Shown: piece by piece, positions 26,540-36,161 of the stretch
Position numbering within the stretch: position 1 is the stretch's first letter
Layout of the letters: each line of letters begins with the position of its first letter
Assembly (NCBI RefSeq): GCF_010728725.1
Contig: NZ_AP022606.1
Location: forward strand, 3,720,001-3,784,000
DNA length: 64,000 nt
Reading direction: 5' to 3'
From: Mycobacterium branderi
Lineage (GTDB): Bacteria > Actinomycetota > Actinomycetes > Mycobacteriales > Mycobacteriaceae
The notes under the pieces: generated by a model
Told to the model about the DNA's origin: nothing
Databases searched by the model: none
The model's input: the letters and a program-made list of their open reading frames with translations, nothing else
Program-made: the position numbers and the translations under genes

Positions 26540-26929
26540 ATGCCACTCTCCGATCATGAGCAGCGCATGCTCGACCAGATCGAGAGCGCTCTGTACGCCG
26601 AAGATCCCAAGTTCGCCTCCAGCGTTCGCGGCGGTGGATTGCGCGCACCCACGGCGCGGCGGCGGTTGCAGGGTGCGGCGCTGTTCGTAATCGGTTTGGG
26701 CATGCTGGTTTCCGGAGTGGCGTTCAAAGCCACCTGGATCGGAACCTTGCCGATCCTTTCGGTTCTGGGTTTCTTGATCATGTTCGGCGGCGTCGTCTAC
26801 GCCATCACCGGGCCGCGGCTGTCGGCCAAGCCCGATCTCCCGGGGCCGCGCCAGCGCCGCATCAAGGGCACCGGTAGTTCATTCACCAGCCGGATGGAAG
26901 ATCGGTTCCGGCGCCGCTTCGACGAGTAA
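26540..26929 (+). CDS. DUF3040 membrane protein (Rv2169c-type)
   Basis: A 129-residue DUF3040 protein of unknown function. It has a short acidic N-terminus with the family opening MPLSDHEQRMLDQIE, two hydrophobic helices (about residues 45-90) and a basic C-terminus (RMEDRFRRRFDE). ATG 26540 has a perfect AAGGAGGG site. It is transcribed from an AT-rich gap (26391-26539) shared with the divergent GNAT gene and is closed by a strong terminator. Confidence 0.88.
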   Translation: MPLSDHEQRMLDQIESALYAEDPKFASSVRGGGLRAPTARRRLQGAALFVIGLGMLVSGVAFKATWIGTLPILSVLGFLIMFGGVVYAITGPRLSAKPDLPGPRQRRIKGTGSSFTSRMEDRFRRRFDE

Positions 26930-26945
26930 GCGTCAAGTCGACCAT

Positions 26946-26971
26946 GGGGCAGCCGCCGGCTGCCCCTTTTT
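26946..26971 (+). terminator. Canonical intrinsic terminator after the DUF3040 gene
   Basis: A perfect 9-bp GC-rich stem (GGGGCAGCC / GGCTGCCCC) with a 3-base loop, directly followed by TTTTT, 16 bases after the stop codon. This is a textbook rho-independent terminator, which is uncommon in mycobacteria. It separates this gene from the mraZ operon. Confidence 0.88.
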
Positions 26972-27058
26972 CGTTGCGCCGAGACCGCGGCGTCAGCGCG
27001 AGCTGGTGGACAATCCCACGCTGCAGGCAGGCTCGGTGCCGTCGACGCAGCTCGGGCT

Positions 27059-27079
27059 CCCCACAACGCCCCACTTCGC
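27059..27079 (-). promoter_or_regulatory. Mirror-image copy of the MraZ operator
   Basis: On the minus strand this segment reads GGCGAAGTGGGG followed by CGTTGTGGGG. It holds two TGGGG units at 10-base spacing and matches the plus-strand operator at 27195-27217 at nearly every base. It points away from mraZ, about 130 bases upstream of the main operator. The whole 26972-27281 gap holds no gene that I can support. Confidence 0.55.
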
Positions 27080-27191
27080 CTAAATCGCCAGTGACCTGGG
27101 AATTTCTCAACTCCTTTGACTGATCCACGTCGCCGTCATCTGGTTGTCGTGGTGTGGGGGCAAGTAAATCACCCATCCGTAACCCACAAAA

Positions 27192-27226
27192 TGGGGCGAA
27201 GTGGGGGATTGTGGGGTATGGTGGCA
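27192..27226 (+). promoter_or_regulatory. MraZ operator (TGGGG direct repeats)
   Basis: TGGGG occurs at 27192, 27202 and 27212, then a degenerate TGGCA at 27222, in exact 10-base steps. Direct TGGGN repeats separated by five bases, placed ahead of mraZ, are the known MraZ binding box, so the cluster is probably autoregulated by MraZ. The box ends about 55 bases before the mraZ ATG. Confidence 0.85.
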
Positions 27227-27281
27227 GAAGTCGTGGGGAGAGGCGGAGCGAAGGCTCCGCCCCGTGGCGGGAGGTGGCCAG

Positions 27282-27713
27282 ATGTTCTTGGGCACCTACA
27301 CGCCCAAGCTCGACGACAAGGGGCGGCTGACGCTGCCCGCGAAGTTCCGCGACGCGCTGGCAGGAGGGTTGATGGTCACCAAGAGCCAAGACCACAGCCT
27401 GGCTGTCTACCCGCGCGCGGAGTTCGAGCAACTGGCCCGCCGGGCCAGCAAGGTGTCCCGAAGCAATCCGGAGGCGCGGGCATTCCTGCGCAACCTCGCC
27501 GCGGGCACCGACGAGCAGCATCCCGACGCTCAAGGCCGAATCACGCTGTCGGCCGATCATCGCCGCTACGCCAACCTGTCGAAGGACTGCGTGGTGATCG
27601 GATCGGTCGACTACCTCGAGATCTGGGATGCACAGGCCTGGCACGACTACCAACAGACCCACGAAGAGAACTTCTCCGCGGCCAGCGATGAAGCACTCGG
27701 CGACATCATCTGA
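27282..27713 (+). CDS. mraZ: Transcriptional regulator MraZ
   Basis: A 143-residue AbrB-fold protein, same length as M. tuberculosis MraZ. It has two similar halves, each with the DNA-contacting motif: [16 protein letters not shown] and [15 protein letters not shown]. It binds the TGGGG repeats just upstream and controls the division and cell wall cluster. ATG 27282 (MFLGTYTPK) follows a GGGAGG site; the longer frame from 27201 runs through the operator. The rsmH frame begins within its last 26 bases. Confidence 0.96.
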   Translation: MFLGTYTPKLDDKGRLTLPAKFRDALAGGLMVTKSQDHSLAVYPRAEFEQLARRASKVSRSNPEARAFLRNLAAGTDEQHPDAQGRITLSADHRRYANLSKDCVVIGSVDYLEIWDAQAWHDYQQTHEENFSAASDEALGDII

Positions 27714-28953
27714 GGCGAATGCCCGTGCACCGTGGCCTCTGCCCGAACCGACCCTGACGTACTTCCCCAACGCCAGGTTCGTGCTCTCGGACAGGGACCT
27801 CGATGTGCGGGCGATCGCAAGCGCGGCGAAGCCGGGCGCGGCGGGTCGCCCGCAGACGGGCCGGGCGATCGCAAGCGCGGCGAAGCCGGGCGCGGCGGGT
27901 CGCCCGCGGTCTGGCGGGGCGATCGCAAGCCGGCCCATCCTCCGGGGAGGTGATGCCGTGCCTGATGCCACAGGCGATTTCGGCCATGTGCCCGTGTTGG
28001 CCGAACGCTGTGTCGCGTTGCTCACCCCGGCGCTGACCCGCCGCCACCCCGACGGATCGGGCGCACTTCTGGTCGACGCCACTGTCGGCGCCGGTGGGCA
28101 TGCGGAACGATTTCTGACAGCGCTGCCGGGCCTCCGCCTGGTCGGGCTCGACCGCGACCCGACCGCGCTGGACATCGCCCGCGATCGGCTGGCGCGCTTC
28201 GCCGGCCGGGTCACGCTGGTGCACACCCGCTATGACGGCATCGCCACAGCTCTCACCGAATCTGGTTACGCTGCAACAGGTTCGGTGGACGCAATCCTTT
28301 TCGATCTCGGCGTTTCGTCCATGCAGCTCGACCGGCCTGAGCGAGGCTTCTCGTACGCTCAGGACGCGCCATTGGACATGCGGATGGACCCCGGGTCGCC
28401 CCTGAGCGCAGCCGACATCGTCAACAGCTACGACGAGGCCGCGCTGGCCGATATTCTGCGCCGCTACGGTGAGGAGCGGTTCGCGCGTCGCATCGCCGCA
28501 CAGATGGTCCGCCGCCGCGCGGCCACACCGTTCACCACGACGGGTGAGTTGGTTGAGCTTGTCTACCAGGCGATTCCGGCGCCTGCCCGGCGTACCGGCG
28601 GACACCCGGCCAAGCGCACGTTCCAGGCGCTGCGCATCGCGGTCAACAGCGAACTGGATTCGCTGACTGCCGCGTTACCGGCCGCGCTGGACGCCGTGGC
28701 GGTCGGTGGGCGCATCGTGGTACTGGCCTATCAGTCGTTGGAGGACCGCATCGTCAAGCGGGCGTTCGCCAACGCCACCGCGTCGCGTACCCCCACCGAC
28801 CTGCCGGTTGAACTCCCCGGCCATGCAGCGCAATTCACGTCGTTGACCCGTGGCGCCGAACGCGCCGACGACGCCGAGATTCTGCGCAACCCGCGCAGTG
28901 CGGCGGTGCGGCTGCGGGCCGTAGAAAGACTGCAGTCAGGGAGGGGGCATTGA
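27688..28953 (+). CDS. rsmH: 16S rRNA m4C1402 methyltransferase RsmH
   Basis: RsmH methylates N4 of C1402 in 16S rRNA. SAM-binding [12 protein letters not shown] and the C-terminal [14 protein letters not shown] and [12 protein letters not shown] motifs are present. Two starts are possible. ATG 27688 gives 421 residues and includes [20 protein letters not shown], which resembles the N-terminus of the long M. tuberculosis protein. GTG 27958 has a strong GGGGAGG site six bases ahead and gives a classic 331-residue enzyme. Between the two lie two and a bit copies of a 54-base repeat that stay in frame and add [17 protein letters not shown] sequence. The gene overlaps the next by one base. Confidence 0.9.
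   Translation: MKHSATSSEANARAPWPLPEPTLTYFPNARFVLSDRDLDVRAIASAAKPGAAGRPQTGRAIASAAKPGAAGRPRSGGAIASRPILRGGDAVPDATGDFGHVPVLAERCVALLTPALTRRHPDGSGALLVDATVGAGGHAERFLTALPGLRLVGLDRDPTALDIARDRLARFAGRVTLVHTRYDGIATALTESGYAATGSVDAILFDLGVSSMQLDRPERGFSYAQDAPLDMRMDPGSPLSAADIVNSYDEAALADILRRYGEERFARRIAAQMVRRRAATPFTTTGELVELVYQAIPAPARRTGGHPAKRTFQALRIAVNSELDSLTAALPAALDAVAVGGRIVVLAYQSLEDRIVKRAFANATASRTPTDLPVELPGHAAQFTSLTRGAERADDAEILRNPRSAAVRLRAVERLQSGRGH
27811..27930 (+). repeat. Tandem 54-bp repeat in the rsmH N-terminal region
   Basis: The 40-base dispersed repeat occurs at 27811-27850 and, identical, at 27865-27904. A 12-base partial third copy begins at 27919, so the step is exactly 54 bases. The 14-base spacers differ between copies. 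Because 54 is a multiple of three, the rsmH frame stays open. No Cas genes and no constant-length unique spacers of CRISPR type. Confidence 0.92.
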
Positions 28954-30053
28954 TGAAGCCCAAACGCGAAGCGTCACAACGCTCCCGCGACGACGATCGT
29001 CGCCGCGGGCAGGACAAGGCCCCTCGCCGCAAGGCCGGGCGCCGACCGGTCGAGCCGGCGTCGGGGCGGCGGCCCCGTGCCGGAAAGGCCTCGGCCCCGG
29101 CCCGCGAGCCACGAGCACCGAGGTCCGGACCGCAGACGACGCCCATACCCCGGCCCGCCGAGCGGCCGGCCCGGCCCAAGAGCACCAGCCAGGCCAAAGC
29201 CCGCGCAAAGGCGCGGAAGGCGAAGGCGCCCAAGGTCATTCGCCCTCCGTTGCGAGAGCGCCTGCTGAATCGGCTGGCGTCGATCGACCTGCGGCCGCGC
29301 ACGCTGGCGGCCAAAGTGCCGTTCGTGGTGCTGATCATCGGCTCGCTGGGCGCCGGGCTGGGCGTCACGCTGTGGCTGTCCACCGACTCCGCCGAGCGGT
29401 CCTATGAGTTGGGCAGTGCCCGCAAGACCACGCAGCTGTTGCAGCAGCAGAAGGAGGCGCTCGAGCGCGACGTGCTGCAGGCGCAGGCCGCGCCGGCGCT
29501 GGCGGAGGCTGCCCGCGGCCTGGGCATGATCCCGACGAAGGACACCGCCCACCTGATCCAGGATCCTGGCGGCAACTGGGTTGTCGTCGGCACGCCAAAG
29601 CCGGCCGAGGGCGCGCCGCCGCCGCCGCTGAACACCAAGCTGCCGGACGAGAAGCCGACTCCGCCGCCGGCCCGGCCCAATTCGGTGGAGGTGCCGATGC
29701 GGGTGACGCCCGTGGTCCCGAGTCTCCCGGGCCAAGCCGGTCCGGAGGTCGTGATCCGCGACCCCAGTGGCGCGACGACACTTGGGAGTCCGCATTTACC
29801 GCCACAGGACATGCCGCCGGTGCCCGGCGCACCCCCTGCACCCGGCGTGGCTCCGGCGCCGGGTCCACTGCCCGTGCCAGGCCCGCCGCCCGTCGTACCC
29901 GTGGCCCCCGAGCTGGTGCCCCCTGCCGGCGCGGCCGGTCCGCCGGCTGCCGTGCCCGCTGTTCCCGTCGCACCGCCCGCCGCGCCGCCGCCGACCAATG
30001 GCGAGCAGTTCGGTCCACTGACGACCGTCACGACCCCGGGCGCGGCCCGGTGA
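28953..30053 (+). CDS. FtsL-like septation protein (Rv2164c-type)
   Basis: A 366-residue bitopic membrane protein in the FtsL position. A long basic, disordered N-terminus (about residues 1-105, rich in Arg, Lys and Pro) precedes one transmembrane helix (VPFVVLIIGSLGAGLGVTLW). A short coiled-coil (TTQLLQQQKEALERDVLQAQ) and a proline-rich external tail follow. This matches the mycobacterial FtsL, which recruits divisome partners such as FtsQ and FtsW. ATG 28953 overlaps the rsmH stop (TGATG) and has a GGGAGGGGG site. It ends in GTGA shared with pbpB. Confidence 0.85.
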   Translation: MKPKREASQRSRDDDRRRGQDKAPRRKAGRRPVEPASGRRPRAGKASAPAREPRAPRSGPQTTPIPRPAERPARPKSTSQAKARAKARKAKAPKVIRPPLRERLLNRLASIDLRPRTLAAKVPFVVLIIGSLGAGLGVTLWLSTDSAERSYELGSARKTTQLLQQQKEALERDVLQAQAAPALAEAARGLGMIPTKDTAHLIQDPGGNWVVVGTPKPAEGAPPPPLNTKLPDEKPTPPPARPNSVEVPMRVTPVVPSLPGQAGPEVVIRDPSGATTLGSPHLPPQDMPPVPGAPPAPGVAPAPGPLPVPGPPPVVPVAPELVPPAGAAGPPAAVPAVPVAPPAAPPPTNGEQFGPLTTVTTPGAAR

Positions 30054-31993
30054 AGGGCAAAAAGCGCTCGCCGCAGTCGGTACCGCGCGGCCATGACGTC
30101 CGGAAGCCAAGGCGGGCAATCGAAGCCAAGAAGGCTTCGTCGAGCCACTCGGCACGCCAACGTCGTACTCGCCAGGCCGCCGAATTGGGTGTGCGCGGCG
30201 CGTCATTCGTCTTTCGGCATCGCGCCGGCAATGCGGTCATCTTTGTGGCGCTGATTGTCGCGGCCGTCCAGCTGTTCTACCTTCAGGTGCCGCGTGCCGC
30301 GGGCCTGCGGGCCGAGGCGGCGGGCCAACTCAAGGTCACCGACGTCGAAAAAGCAGTGCGCGGCAGCATCGTCGACCGCAACAACGACCAGCTCGCGTTC
30401 ACCATCGAGGCTCGCGCGCTGACCTTCCAACCGCGCAAGATCCGCAAGCAACTGGCCGAGGCCAAACAGAAAGACGCCAAGGCGCCGGATCCCCAACAGC
30501 GGTTGCGCGATATTGCCAAAGACGTTGCGGCGCGGCTGAATAACAAACCCGACAACGCGACGGTGCTGAAGAAGCTGCAAAGCGACGAGACGTTCGTCTA
30601 TCTGGCCCGCGCTGTCGACCCGGCCATTGCCACCGCGATCACGACAAAATTCCCGGAAGTGGGTGCCGAGCGCCAGGATTTGCGTCAGTATCCCGGCGGC
30701 TCGCTGGCCGCCAACATCGTCGGCGGCATCGACTGGGACGGGCACGGTCTGCTGGGCCTGGAGGACTCGCTGGACGCGGTGCTGGCGGGGACCGACGGGT
30801 CGGTCACTTATGACCGCGGCTCCGACGGCGTGGTGATCCCCGGCAGCTACCGCAACCAGCACAAGGCCGTCAACGGTTCGACGGTGCAGCTGACCATCGA
30901 CGACGACATCCAGTTCTACGTCCAGCAGCAGGTGCAGCAGGCGAAGAACCTCTCCGGCGCCCACAACGTCTCCGCTGTGGTGCTCGACGCCAAAACCGGT
31001 GAGGTGCTGGCGATGTCGAACGACAACACGTTCGACCCGTCGCAAGACATCGGGCGCCAGGGCGACAAGCAGATGGGCAACCTGCCGGTGTCGTCGCCGT
31101 TCGAGCCGGGCTCGGTGAACAAGGTGATCACCGCGTCGTCGGTCATCGAATACGGCCTGTCCAACCCCGACGAGGTGCTACAGGTACCGGGCTCCATCCA
31201 CATGGGCGGTGTTACCGTGCACGACGCCTGGAACCACGGCGTAACGCCCTACACCACCACCGGCATTTTCGGGAAATCGTCGAACGTGGGCACGCTGATG
31301 CTGGCCCAGCGCGTCGGCCCGGACCGCTGGTTCGACATGCTGCGCAAGTTCGGGCTGGGGCAGCGCACCGGCGTCGGGCTGCCCGGTGAGAGTGCGGGGC
31401 TGGTGCCGCCGATCGACCAGTGGTCGGGCAGCACCTTCTCCAACCTGCCTATCGGGCAAGGGCTTTCGATGACCCTGCTGCAGATGACCGGCATGTATCA
31501 GACGATCGCCAACGACGGCTTGCGCATGCCGCCGCGCATCATCAAGGCGACAATCGCTCCGGACGGCACCCGCACCGAAGAGCCGCGGCCGCAAGGTGTT
31601 CGGGTGGTGTCGCCGGAGACCGCGCAAACCGTGCGCAACATGTTGCGCGCCGTGGTGCAGCACGACCCGATGGGCACCCAGCAGGGCACCGGGCCGGCGG
31701 CCGCGATCGAGGGCTACCAGATCTCCGGGAAAACCGGGACGGCACAGCAGATCAACCCGGCATGCGGCTGCTATTTCGACGACGTGTACTGGATCACCTT
31801 CGCCGGCATGGCCACCACCGACAATCCGCGCTACGTCGTCGGGATCATGATGGACAACCCGCAGCGCTCCTCGGACGGTGCACCCGGACACACGGCGGCT
31901 CCGCTGTTCCACAACATCGCCGGCTGGCTGCTGCAGCGCGAAAACGTTCCGCTGTCGCCCGATCCCGGCCCGCCGCTGACCCTGCAGGCCTGA
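30050..31993 (+). CDS. pbpB: Class B penicillin-binding protein PbpB (FtsI/PBP3)
   Basis: The septal transpeptidase that cross-links new peptidoglycan with FtsW. Layout: basic N-terminus, one transmembrane helix (AGNAVIFVALIVAAVQLFYL), a PBP dimerisation domain starting GSIVDRNNDQLA, and a transpeptidase domain. The catalytic motifs are SVNK (Ser355-Lys358), SSN (410-412) and KTG (561-563). The 647 residues are somewhat shorter than the 679 of M. tuberculosis. GTG 30050 overlaps the previous stop. Downstream, 113 bases separate it from murE. Confidence 0.95.
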   Translation: MKGKKRSPQSVPRGHDVRKPRRAIEAKKASSSHSARQRRTRQAAELGVRGASFVFRHRAGNAVIFVALIVAAVQLFYLQVPRAAGLRAEAAGQLKVTDVEKAVRGSIVDRNNDQLAFTIEARALTFQPRKIRKQLAEAKQKDAKAPDPQQRLRDIAKDVAARLNNKPDNATVLKKLQSDETFVYLARAVDPAIATAITTKFPEVGAERQDLRQYPGGSLAANIVGGIDWDGHGLLGLEDSLDAVLAGTDGSVTYDRGSDGVVIPGSYRNQHKAVNGSTVQLTIDDDIQFYVQQQVQQAKNLSGAHNVSAVVLDAKTGEVLAMSNDNTFDPSQDIGRQGDKQMGNLPVSSPFEPGSVNKVITASSVIEYGLSNPDEVLQVPGSIHMGGVTVHDAWNHGVTPYTTTGIFGKSSNVGTLMLAQRVGPDRWFDMLRKFGLGQRTGVGLPGESAGLVPPIDQWSGSTFSNLPIGQGLSMTLLQMTGMYQTIANDGLRMPPRIIKATIAPDGTRTEEPRPQGVRVVSPETAQTVRNMLRAVVQHDPMGTQQGTGPAAAIEGYQISGKTGTAQQINPACGCYFDDVYWITFAGMATTDNPRYVVGIMMDNPQRSSDGAPGHTAAPLFHNIAGWLLQRENVPLSPDPGPPLTLQA

Positions 31994-32106
31994 CAGCCGC
32001 CGGGGCCGTCTCCGCGATTCGTGACGTCGCCGGACAGATAAGGTGTCATGGCCGTTAACGGCGTTGATACGACGTCGTAAACAGGCAGCGGACGGAGGTG
32101 ATGACG

Positions 32107-33618
32107 GTGCCCACTGCGCTGCGGCCCAGCGCCGGGGCCGGCGTGTCGTTGCCGGCGCTGGCAGCCCAGATCGGCGCCGTGTCCGCGGAGGGCAGCGTGG
32201 TGCCCGACGTACGGGTCACCGGGGTGACACTGCGAGCACAGGACGTGTCGGCGGGGGATCTGTTCGCGGCGTTGCCTGGTGCGACAACGCACGGCGCGCG
32301 CTATGCCGGCGACGCGGTCGAGCGCGGCGCGGTGGCGGTTCTCACCGATCCCGACGGAGTCGCCGAGATGACCACGGCGGTGCCGGTGCTGATTCACCCG
32401 TCGCCGCGCACGGTGCTCGGCGAACTCGCCGCCACCATCTACGGGCACCCGTCCGAGCGGCTTGCCGTGGTCGGCGTCACCGGCACATCCGGCAAGACCA
32501 CCACGACCTACCTGATCGAGGCCGGTCTGCGGGCGGCCGGGAGGACTGTGGGACTGATCGGGACCATCGGCATCCGCATCGACGGCGCCGACGTTCCCAG
32601 CGCCCTGACCACCCCGGAGGCGCCCGCACTGCAGGCCCAGCTCGCGGCGATGGCCGAGCGCGGCGTGGACACCGTGGTGATGGAGGTGTCCAGTCACGCG
32701 CTGAGCCTGGGCCGCGTCGACGGCGTGCGCTTCGCGGTGGGCGGCTTCACCAACCTGTCCCGCGACCACCTCGACTTCCACCCGACTATGACCGACTATT
32801 TCGAGGCGAAGGCGCGGTTGTTCGACCCGTCCTCGCCGCTGCACGCCCACACCGCGGTGGTCTGTGTGGACGACGATGCCGGCCGCGCGATGGCCGACCG
32901 CGCCGACGCCGCGATCACCGTCAGCGCCGAGGGCGCGGCCGCGGACTGGCGCGCCGAAGACATCACGGCCGACGCCGGCGGCCACGACTTCACCGCCGTC
33001 GACCCCGCCGGTGTGCATCACCGGGTGCGTATCGGCTTGCCGGGCCGCTACAACGTCGCCAATACGCTTGTCGCACTGGCCATTCTGGATGTGCTGGGGG
33101 TGTCGCCGGAGCAGGCGGCGACCGGGCTGCGCGACATCCGGGTGCCCGGGCGGCTTGAACAGATCGACCGTGGCCAGGACTTTCTGGCGCTGGTCGACTA
33201 CGCCCACAAGCCGGGCGCGCTGAGCGCGGTGCTGATGTCGCTGCGTCGCCCCGGCAGCCGGCTGGCCGTTGTGTTCGGGGCCGGCGGCGAGCGCGACCCG
33301 GGTAAGCGCGCGCCGATGGGCAGGATCGCCGCCCAGCTCGCCGACCTCGTCGTCGTCACCGACGACAATCCCCGCGGCGAGGATCCGGCCGCGATCCGTC
33401 GCGAAATCCTTTCCGGCGCAACCGAAGGCGCCGCAGAGGTGGTCGAAATCGGCGACCGCCGGGCGGCCATCCGGCACGCGGTCGCGTGGGCGGGCCCCGA
33501 CGACGTCGTCCTGGTCACCGGCAAAGGCCACGAAACCGGGCAGAGCGGCGGCGGGCAGACCCGCCCGTTCGACGACCGGGTCGAGCTCGCCGCCGCCTTG
33601 GAGGAGCGGCGCCGGTGA
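32107..33618 (+). CDS. murE: UDP-MurNAc-tripeptide synthetase MurE
   Basis: MurE adds meso-diaminopimelate to UDP-MurNAc-L-Ala-D-Glu. The ATP loop [13 protein letters not shown] and the DNPRGEDP motif, which marks mDAP specificity, are both present. I start at GTG 32107 ([10 protein letters not shown]) because GGAGGTGAT, a full anti-Shine-Dalgarno match, ends just before it at the right distance. GTG 32098 and ATG 32101 lie inside that site. Length is 503 residues. The gene ends in a GTGA overlap with murF. Confidence 0.93.
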   Translation: MPTALRPSAGAGVSLPALAAQIGAVSAEGSVVPDVRVTGVTLRAQDVSAGDLFAALPGATTHGARYAGDAVERGAVAVLTDPDGVAEMTTAVPVLIHPSPRTVLGELAATIYGHPSERLAVVGVTGTSGKTTTTYLIEAGLRAAGRTVGLIGTIGIRIDGADVPSALTTPEAPALQAQLAAMAERGVDTVVMEVSSHALSLGRVDGVRFAVGGFTNLSRDHLDFHPTMTDYFEAKARLFDPSSPLHAHTAVVCVDDDAGRAMADRADAAITVSAEGAAADWRAEDITADAGGHDFTAVDPAGVHHRVRIGLPGRYNVANTLVALAILDVLGVSPEQAATGLRDIRVPGRLEQIDRGQDFLALVDYAHKPGALSAVLMSLRRPGSRLAVVFGAGGERDPGKRAPMGRIAAQLADLVVVTDDNPRGEDPAAIRREILSGATEGAAEVVEIGDRRAAIRHAVAWAGPDDVVLVTGKGHETGQSGGGQTRPFDDRVELAAALEERRR

Positions 33619-35084
33619 TCGACATGACCGTCGCCGAGATCGCCGAGATCGTCGGCGGCGAACTGGCCGACATCTCGGCCACAGACGCCGCCGGCCTGCA
33701 CGTCACCGGGACCGTCGAATTCGACTCTCGCAAAATCACGCCCGGCGGGTTGTTCCTGGCGCTGCCGGGCGCGCGGGCCGACGGCCACGACCACGCCGCG
33801 GCGGCGGTGGCGGCCGGTGCGGTGGCTGTGCTGGCCGCCCGGCCGGTCGGAGTGCCGGCTATCGTCGTGACGCCCGACGCGCGCAGCGCGTCTAAAGCCG
33901 GGGTTCTCGAGCACGACACCGACGGATCGGGCGCCGCGGTGCTGGCCGCGCTGGCCCAGCTGGCCGCTGCGGTCGCGAAAAAGCTGGTTGCCGACGGGCT
34001 GACCATCGTCGGGATCACCGGCTCGTCGGGCAAGACCTCGACCAAGGATCTGCTGGCCGCGGTGCTCGCCCCGCTCGGCGAGGTGGTGGCGCCGCCCGGG
34101 TCGTTCAACAACGAGCTCGGCCATCCGTGGACCGTGCTGCGCGCCACCGAAAGCACCGACTATCTGATCCTCGAGCTCTCGGCGCGCCATCCCGGCAACA
34201 TCGCCGCGTTGGCCGCGATCGCCCCACCCGCGATCGGGGTGGTACTCAACGTCGGCACCGCACATCTCGGCGAGTTCGGTTCCCGCGAGGCCATCGCGAA
34301 CACGAAAGCCGAACTGCCGCAAGCTGTTCCAGAATCCGGGGTAGTCGTCCTCAACGTGGACGACCCGGCGGTGGCGGCGATGGCCGACAAAACCGCCGCC
34401 CGGGTGGTGCGGGTGAGCCGCAGTGAACCCGCCGACCTGTGGGCCGGCGCGGTCAGCCTCGACGAACTGGCCCGCCCGCAGTTCAGGCTGCACGCCGGAC
34501 AACAGGCCGTCGACGTCGGGCTGGCCGTGCACGGCGACCATCAAGTCGGCAACGCCTTGTGCGCGGCGGCGGTCGCCTTGGAATGCGGCGCCAGCCTGGA
34601 TCAAGTGGCGGCCGCGCTGGCCGCCGCGGGCCCGGTGTCGCAGCACCGGATGCGGGTGACCACCCGCGCCGACGGCGTCACCGTGATCGACGACGCCTAC
34701 AACGCCAACCCCGACTCGATGCGGGCCGGTCTGCAGGCGCTGGCGTGGATGGCCCGCGGCGGACGGCGCAGCTGGGCGGTGCTGGGCGAGATGGCCGAAC
34801 TCGGCGACGACACGATTGGTGAGCATGATCGCGTCGGCCGGTTGGCGGTGCGCTTAGATGTGTCTCGACTCATTGTCGTGGGAACCGGGAGGTCGATGAA
34901 CGCCATGCACCACGGCGCGGTCATGGAGGGCTCGTGGGGAGGCGAGGCCACCATCGTCGCCGACGCCGACGCGGCCCTGGCGCTGTTGCGGGCCGAACTG
35001 CAGCCGGGGGACGTGGTGCTGGTGAAGGCGTCCAACGCCGCCGGGCTGGGCGCCCTGGCCGACGCGCTGATCGGTGCCCGATGA
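33615..35084 (+). CDS. murF: UDP-MurNAc-tripeptide-D-Ala-D-Ala ligase MurF
   Basis: MurF adds the D-Ala-D-Ala dipeptide to complete the UDP-MurNAc-pentapeptide. The ATP loop is [14 protein letters not shown]; later family segments are [12 protein letters not shown] and [16 protein letters not shown] 33615 overlaps the murE stop by four bases; ATG 33624 is a close alternative. 489 residues from the GTG. Its stop overlaps the mraY start (ATGA), so the mur genes are tightly coupled. Confidence 0.95.
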   Translation: MIDMTVAEIAEIVGGELADISATDAAGLHVTGTVEFDSRKITPGGLFLALPGARADGHDHAAAAVAAGAVAVLAARPVGVPAIVVTPDARSASKAGVLEHDTDGSGAAVLAALAQLAAAVAKKLVADGLTIVGITGSSGKTSTKDLLAAVLAPLGEVVAPPGSFNNELGHPWTVLRATESTDYLILELSARHPGNIAALAAIAPPAIGVVLNVGTAHLGEFGSREAIANTKAELPQAVPESGVVVLNVDDPAVAAMADKTAARVVRVSRSEPADLWAGAVSLDELARPQFRLHAGQQAVDVGLAVHGDHQVGNALCAAAVALECGASLDQVAAALAAAGPVSQHRMRVTTRADGVTVIDDAYNANPDSMRAGLQALAWMARGGRRSWAVLGEMAELGDDTIGEHDRVGRLAVRLDVSRLIVVGTGRSMNAMHHGAVMEGSWGGEATIVADADAALALLRAELQPGDVVLVKASNAAGLGALADALIGAR

Positions 35085-36160
35085 TCGAAATCCTCATCGC
35101 CGTCGCGATTGCGCTGACGGTGTCGATTGTGCTGACCCCGTTGCTGATCCGGCTGTTCACCCGGCAGGGCTTCGGCCACGAGATTCGCGAGGACGGCCCA
35201 CCGAGCCACAAGACCAAGCGCGGCACACCTTCGATGGGCGGGGTCGCGATCCTGGCCGGCATCTGGGCGGGTTATCTGGGCACCCACATCGCGGGCATGG
35301 CTTTCGACGGCGACGGCCCGTCGGCGTCGGGGCTGCTGGTGTTGTTCTTGGCCACCGCGCTGGGCGGCGTCGGGTTCGTCGACGACCTGATCAAGATCCG
35401 CCGGTCCCGCAACCTCGGGCTGAACAAGACCGCCAAGACCGTCGGGCAGATCACCGCCGCCGTGCTGTTCGGCGTGCTGGTGCTGGGTTTCCGCAACAAC
35501 GACGGCCTCACTCCGGGCAGCGCCGAGCTGTCGTACGTACGTGAAATCGCCACTGTCACACTGGCTCCCGCACTGTTTGTACTGTTTTGCGTGGTGATGG
35601 TCAGCGCCTGGTCGAACGCCGTGAACTTCACCGACGGCCTGGACGGGCTGGCCGGGGGAGCCATGGCGATGGTCTGCGCCGCCTATGTGCTGATCACGTT
35701 CTGGCAGTACCGCAACGCCTGCGCCACCGCGCCGGGGCTGGGCTGCTACAACGTGCGCGACCCGCTGGACCTGGCGCTGATCGCGGCGGCGACGGCGGGC
35801 GCCTGCATCGGGTTTCTGTGGTGGAATGCCGCGCCCGCCAAGATCTTCATGGGCGACACCGGATCGCTGGCGCTGGGCGGCATCATCGCCGGGCTGTCGG
35901 TGACCAGTCGCACCGAGCTCCTCGCGGTGGTGCTCGGCTCGCTGTTCGTCGCCGAGATCGTCTCGGTGGTCTTGCAGATCCTGGCGTTTCGCACCACCGG
36001 TCGCCGGGTGTTCCGGATGGCGCCGTTCCACCACCATTTCGAGCTGGTCGGCTGGGCCGAAACCACGGTGATCATCCGGTTTTGGCTGCTGACCGCGATC
36101 AGCTGCGGGCTGGGTGTGGCGCTGTTCTACAGCGAATGGCTCGCCGCGACCGGTGGCTGA
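35081..36160 (+). CDS. mraY: Phospho-MurNAc-pentapeptide transferase MraY
   Basis: MraY transfers phospho-MurNAc-pentapeptide to undecaprenyl phosphate, making lipid I at the inner membrane. The 359 residues equal M. tuberculosis MraY. About ten helices and the catalytic segments [22 protein letters not shown] and [12 protein letters not shown] are visible, as is MAPFHHHFE near the C-terminus. The ATG overlaps the murF stop. Confidence 0.96.
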   Translation: MIEILIAVAIALTVSIVLTPLLIRLFTRQGFGHEIREDGPPSHKTKRGTPSMGGVAILAGIWAGYLGTHIAGMAFDGDGPSASGLLVLFLATALGGVGFVDDLIKIRRSRNLGLNKTAKTVGQITAAVLFGVLVLGFRNNDGLTPGSAELSYVREIATVTLAPALFVLFCVVMVSAWSNAVNFTDGLDGLAGGAMAMVCAAYVLITFWQYRNACATAPGLGCYNVRDPLDLALIAAATAGACIGFLWWNAAPAKIFMGDTGSLALGGIIAGLSVTSRTELLAVVLGSLFVAEIVSVVLQILAFRTTGRRVFRMAPFHHHFELVGWAETTVIIRFWLLTAISCGLGVALFYSEWLAATGG

Positions 36161-36161
36161 G

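Noticed and set aside
26972..27281. Open frames in the gap before mraZ
   Set aside because: They run through the MraZ boxes, are short or merge with neighbouring shadows, and have no domain features.
27811..27930. Tandem repeat considered as a CRISPR array
   Set aside because: Only two full units, very GC-rich, inside a coding frame, with 14-base spacers and no Cas genes.
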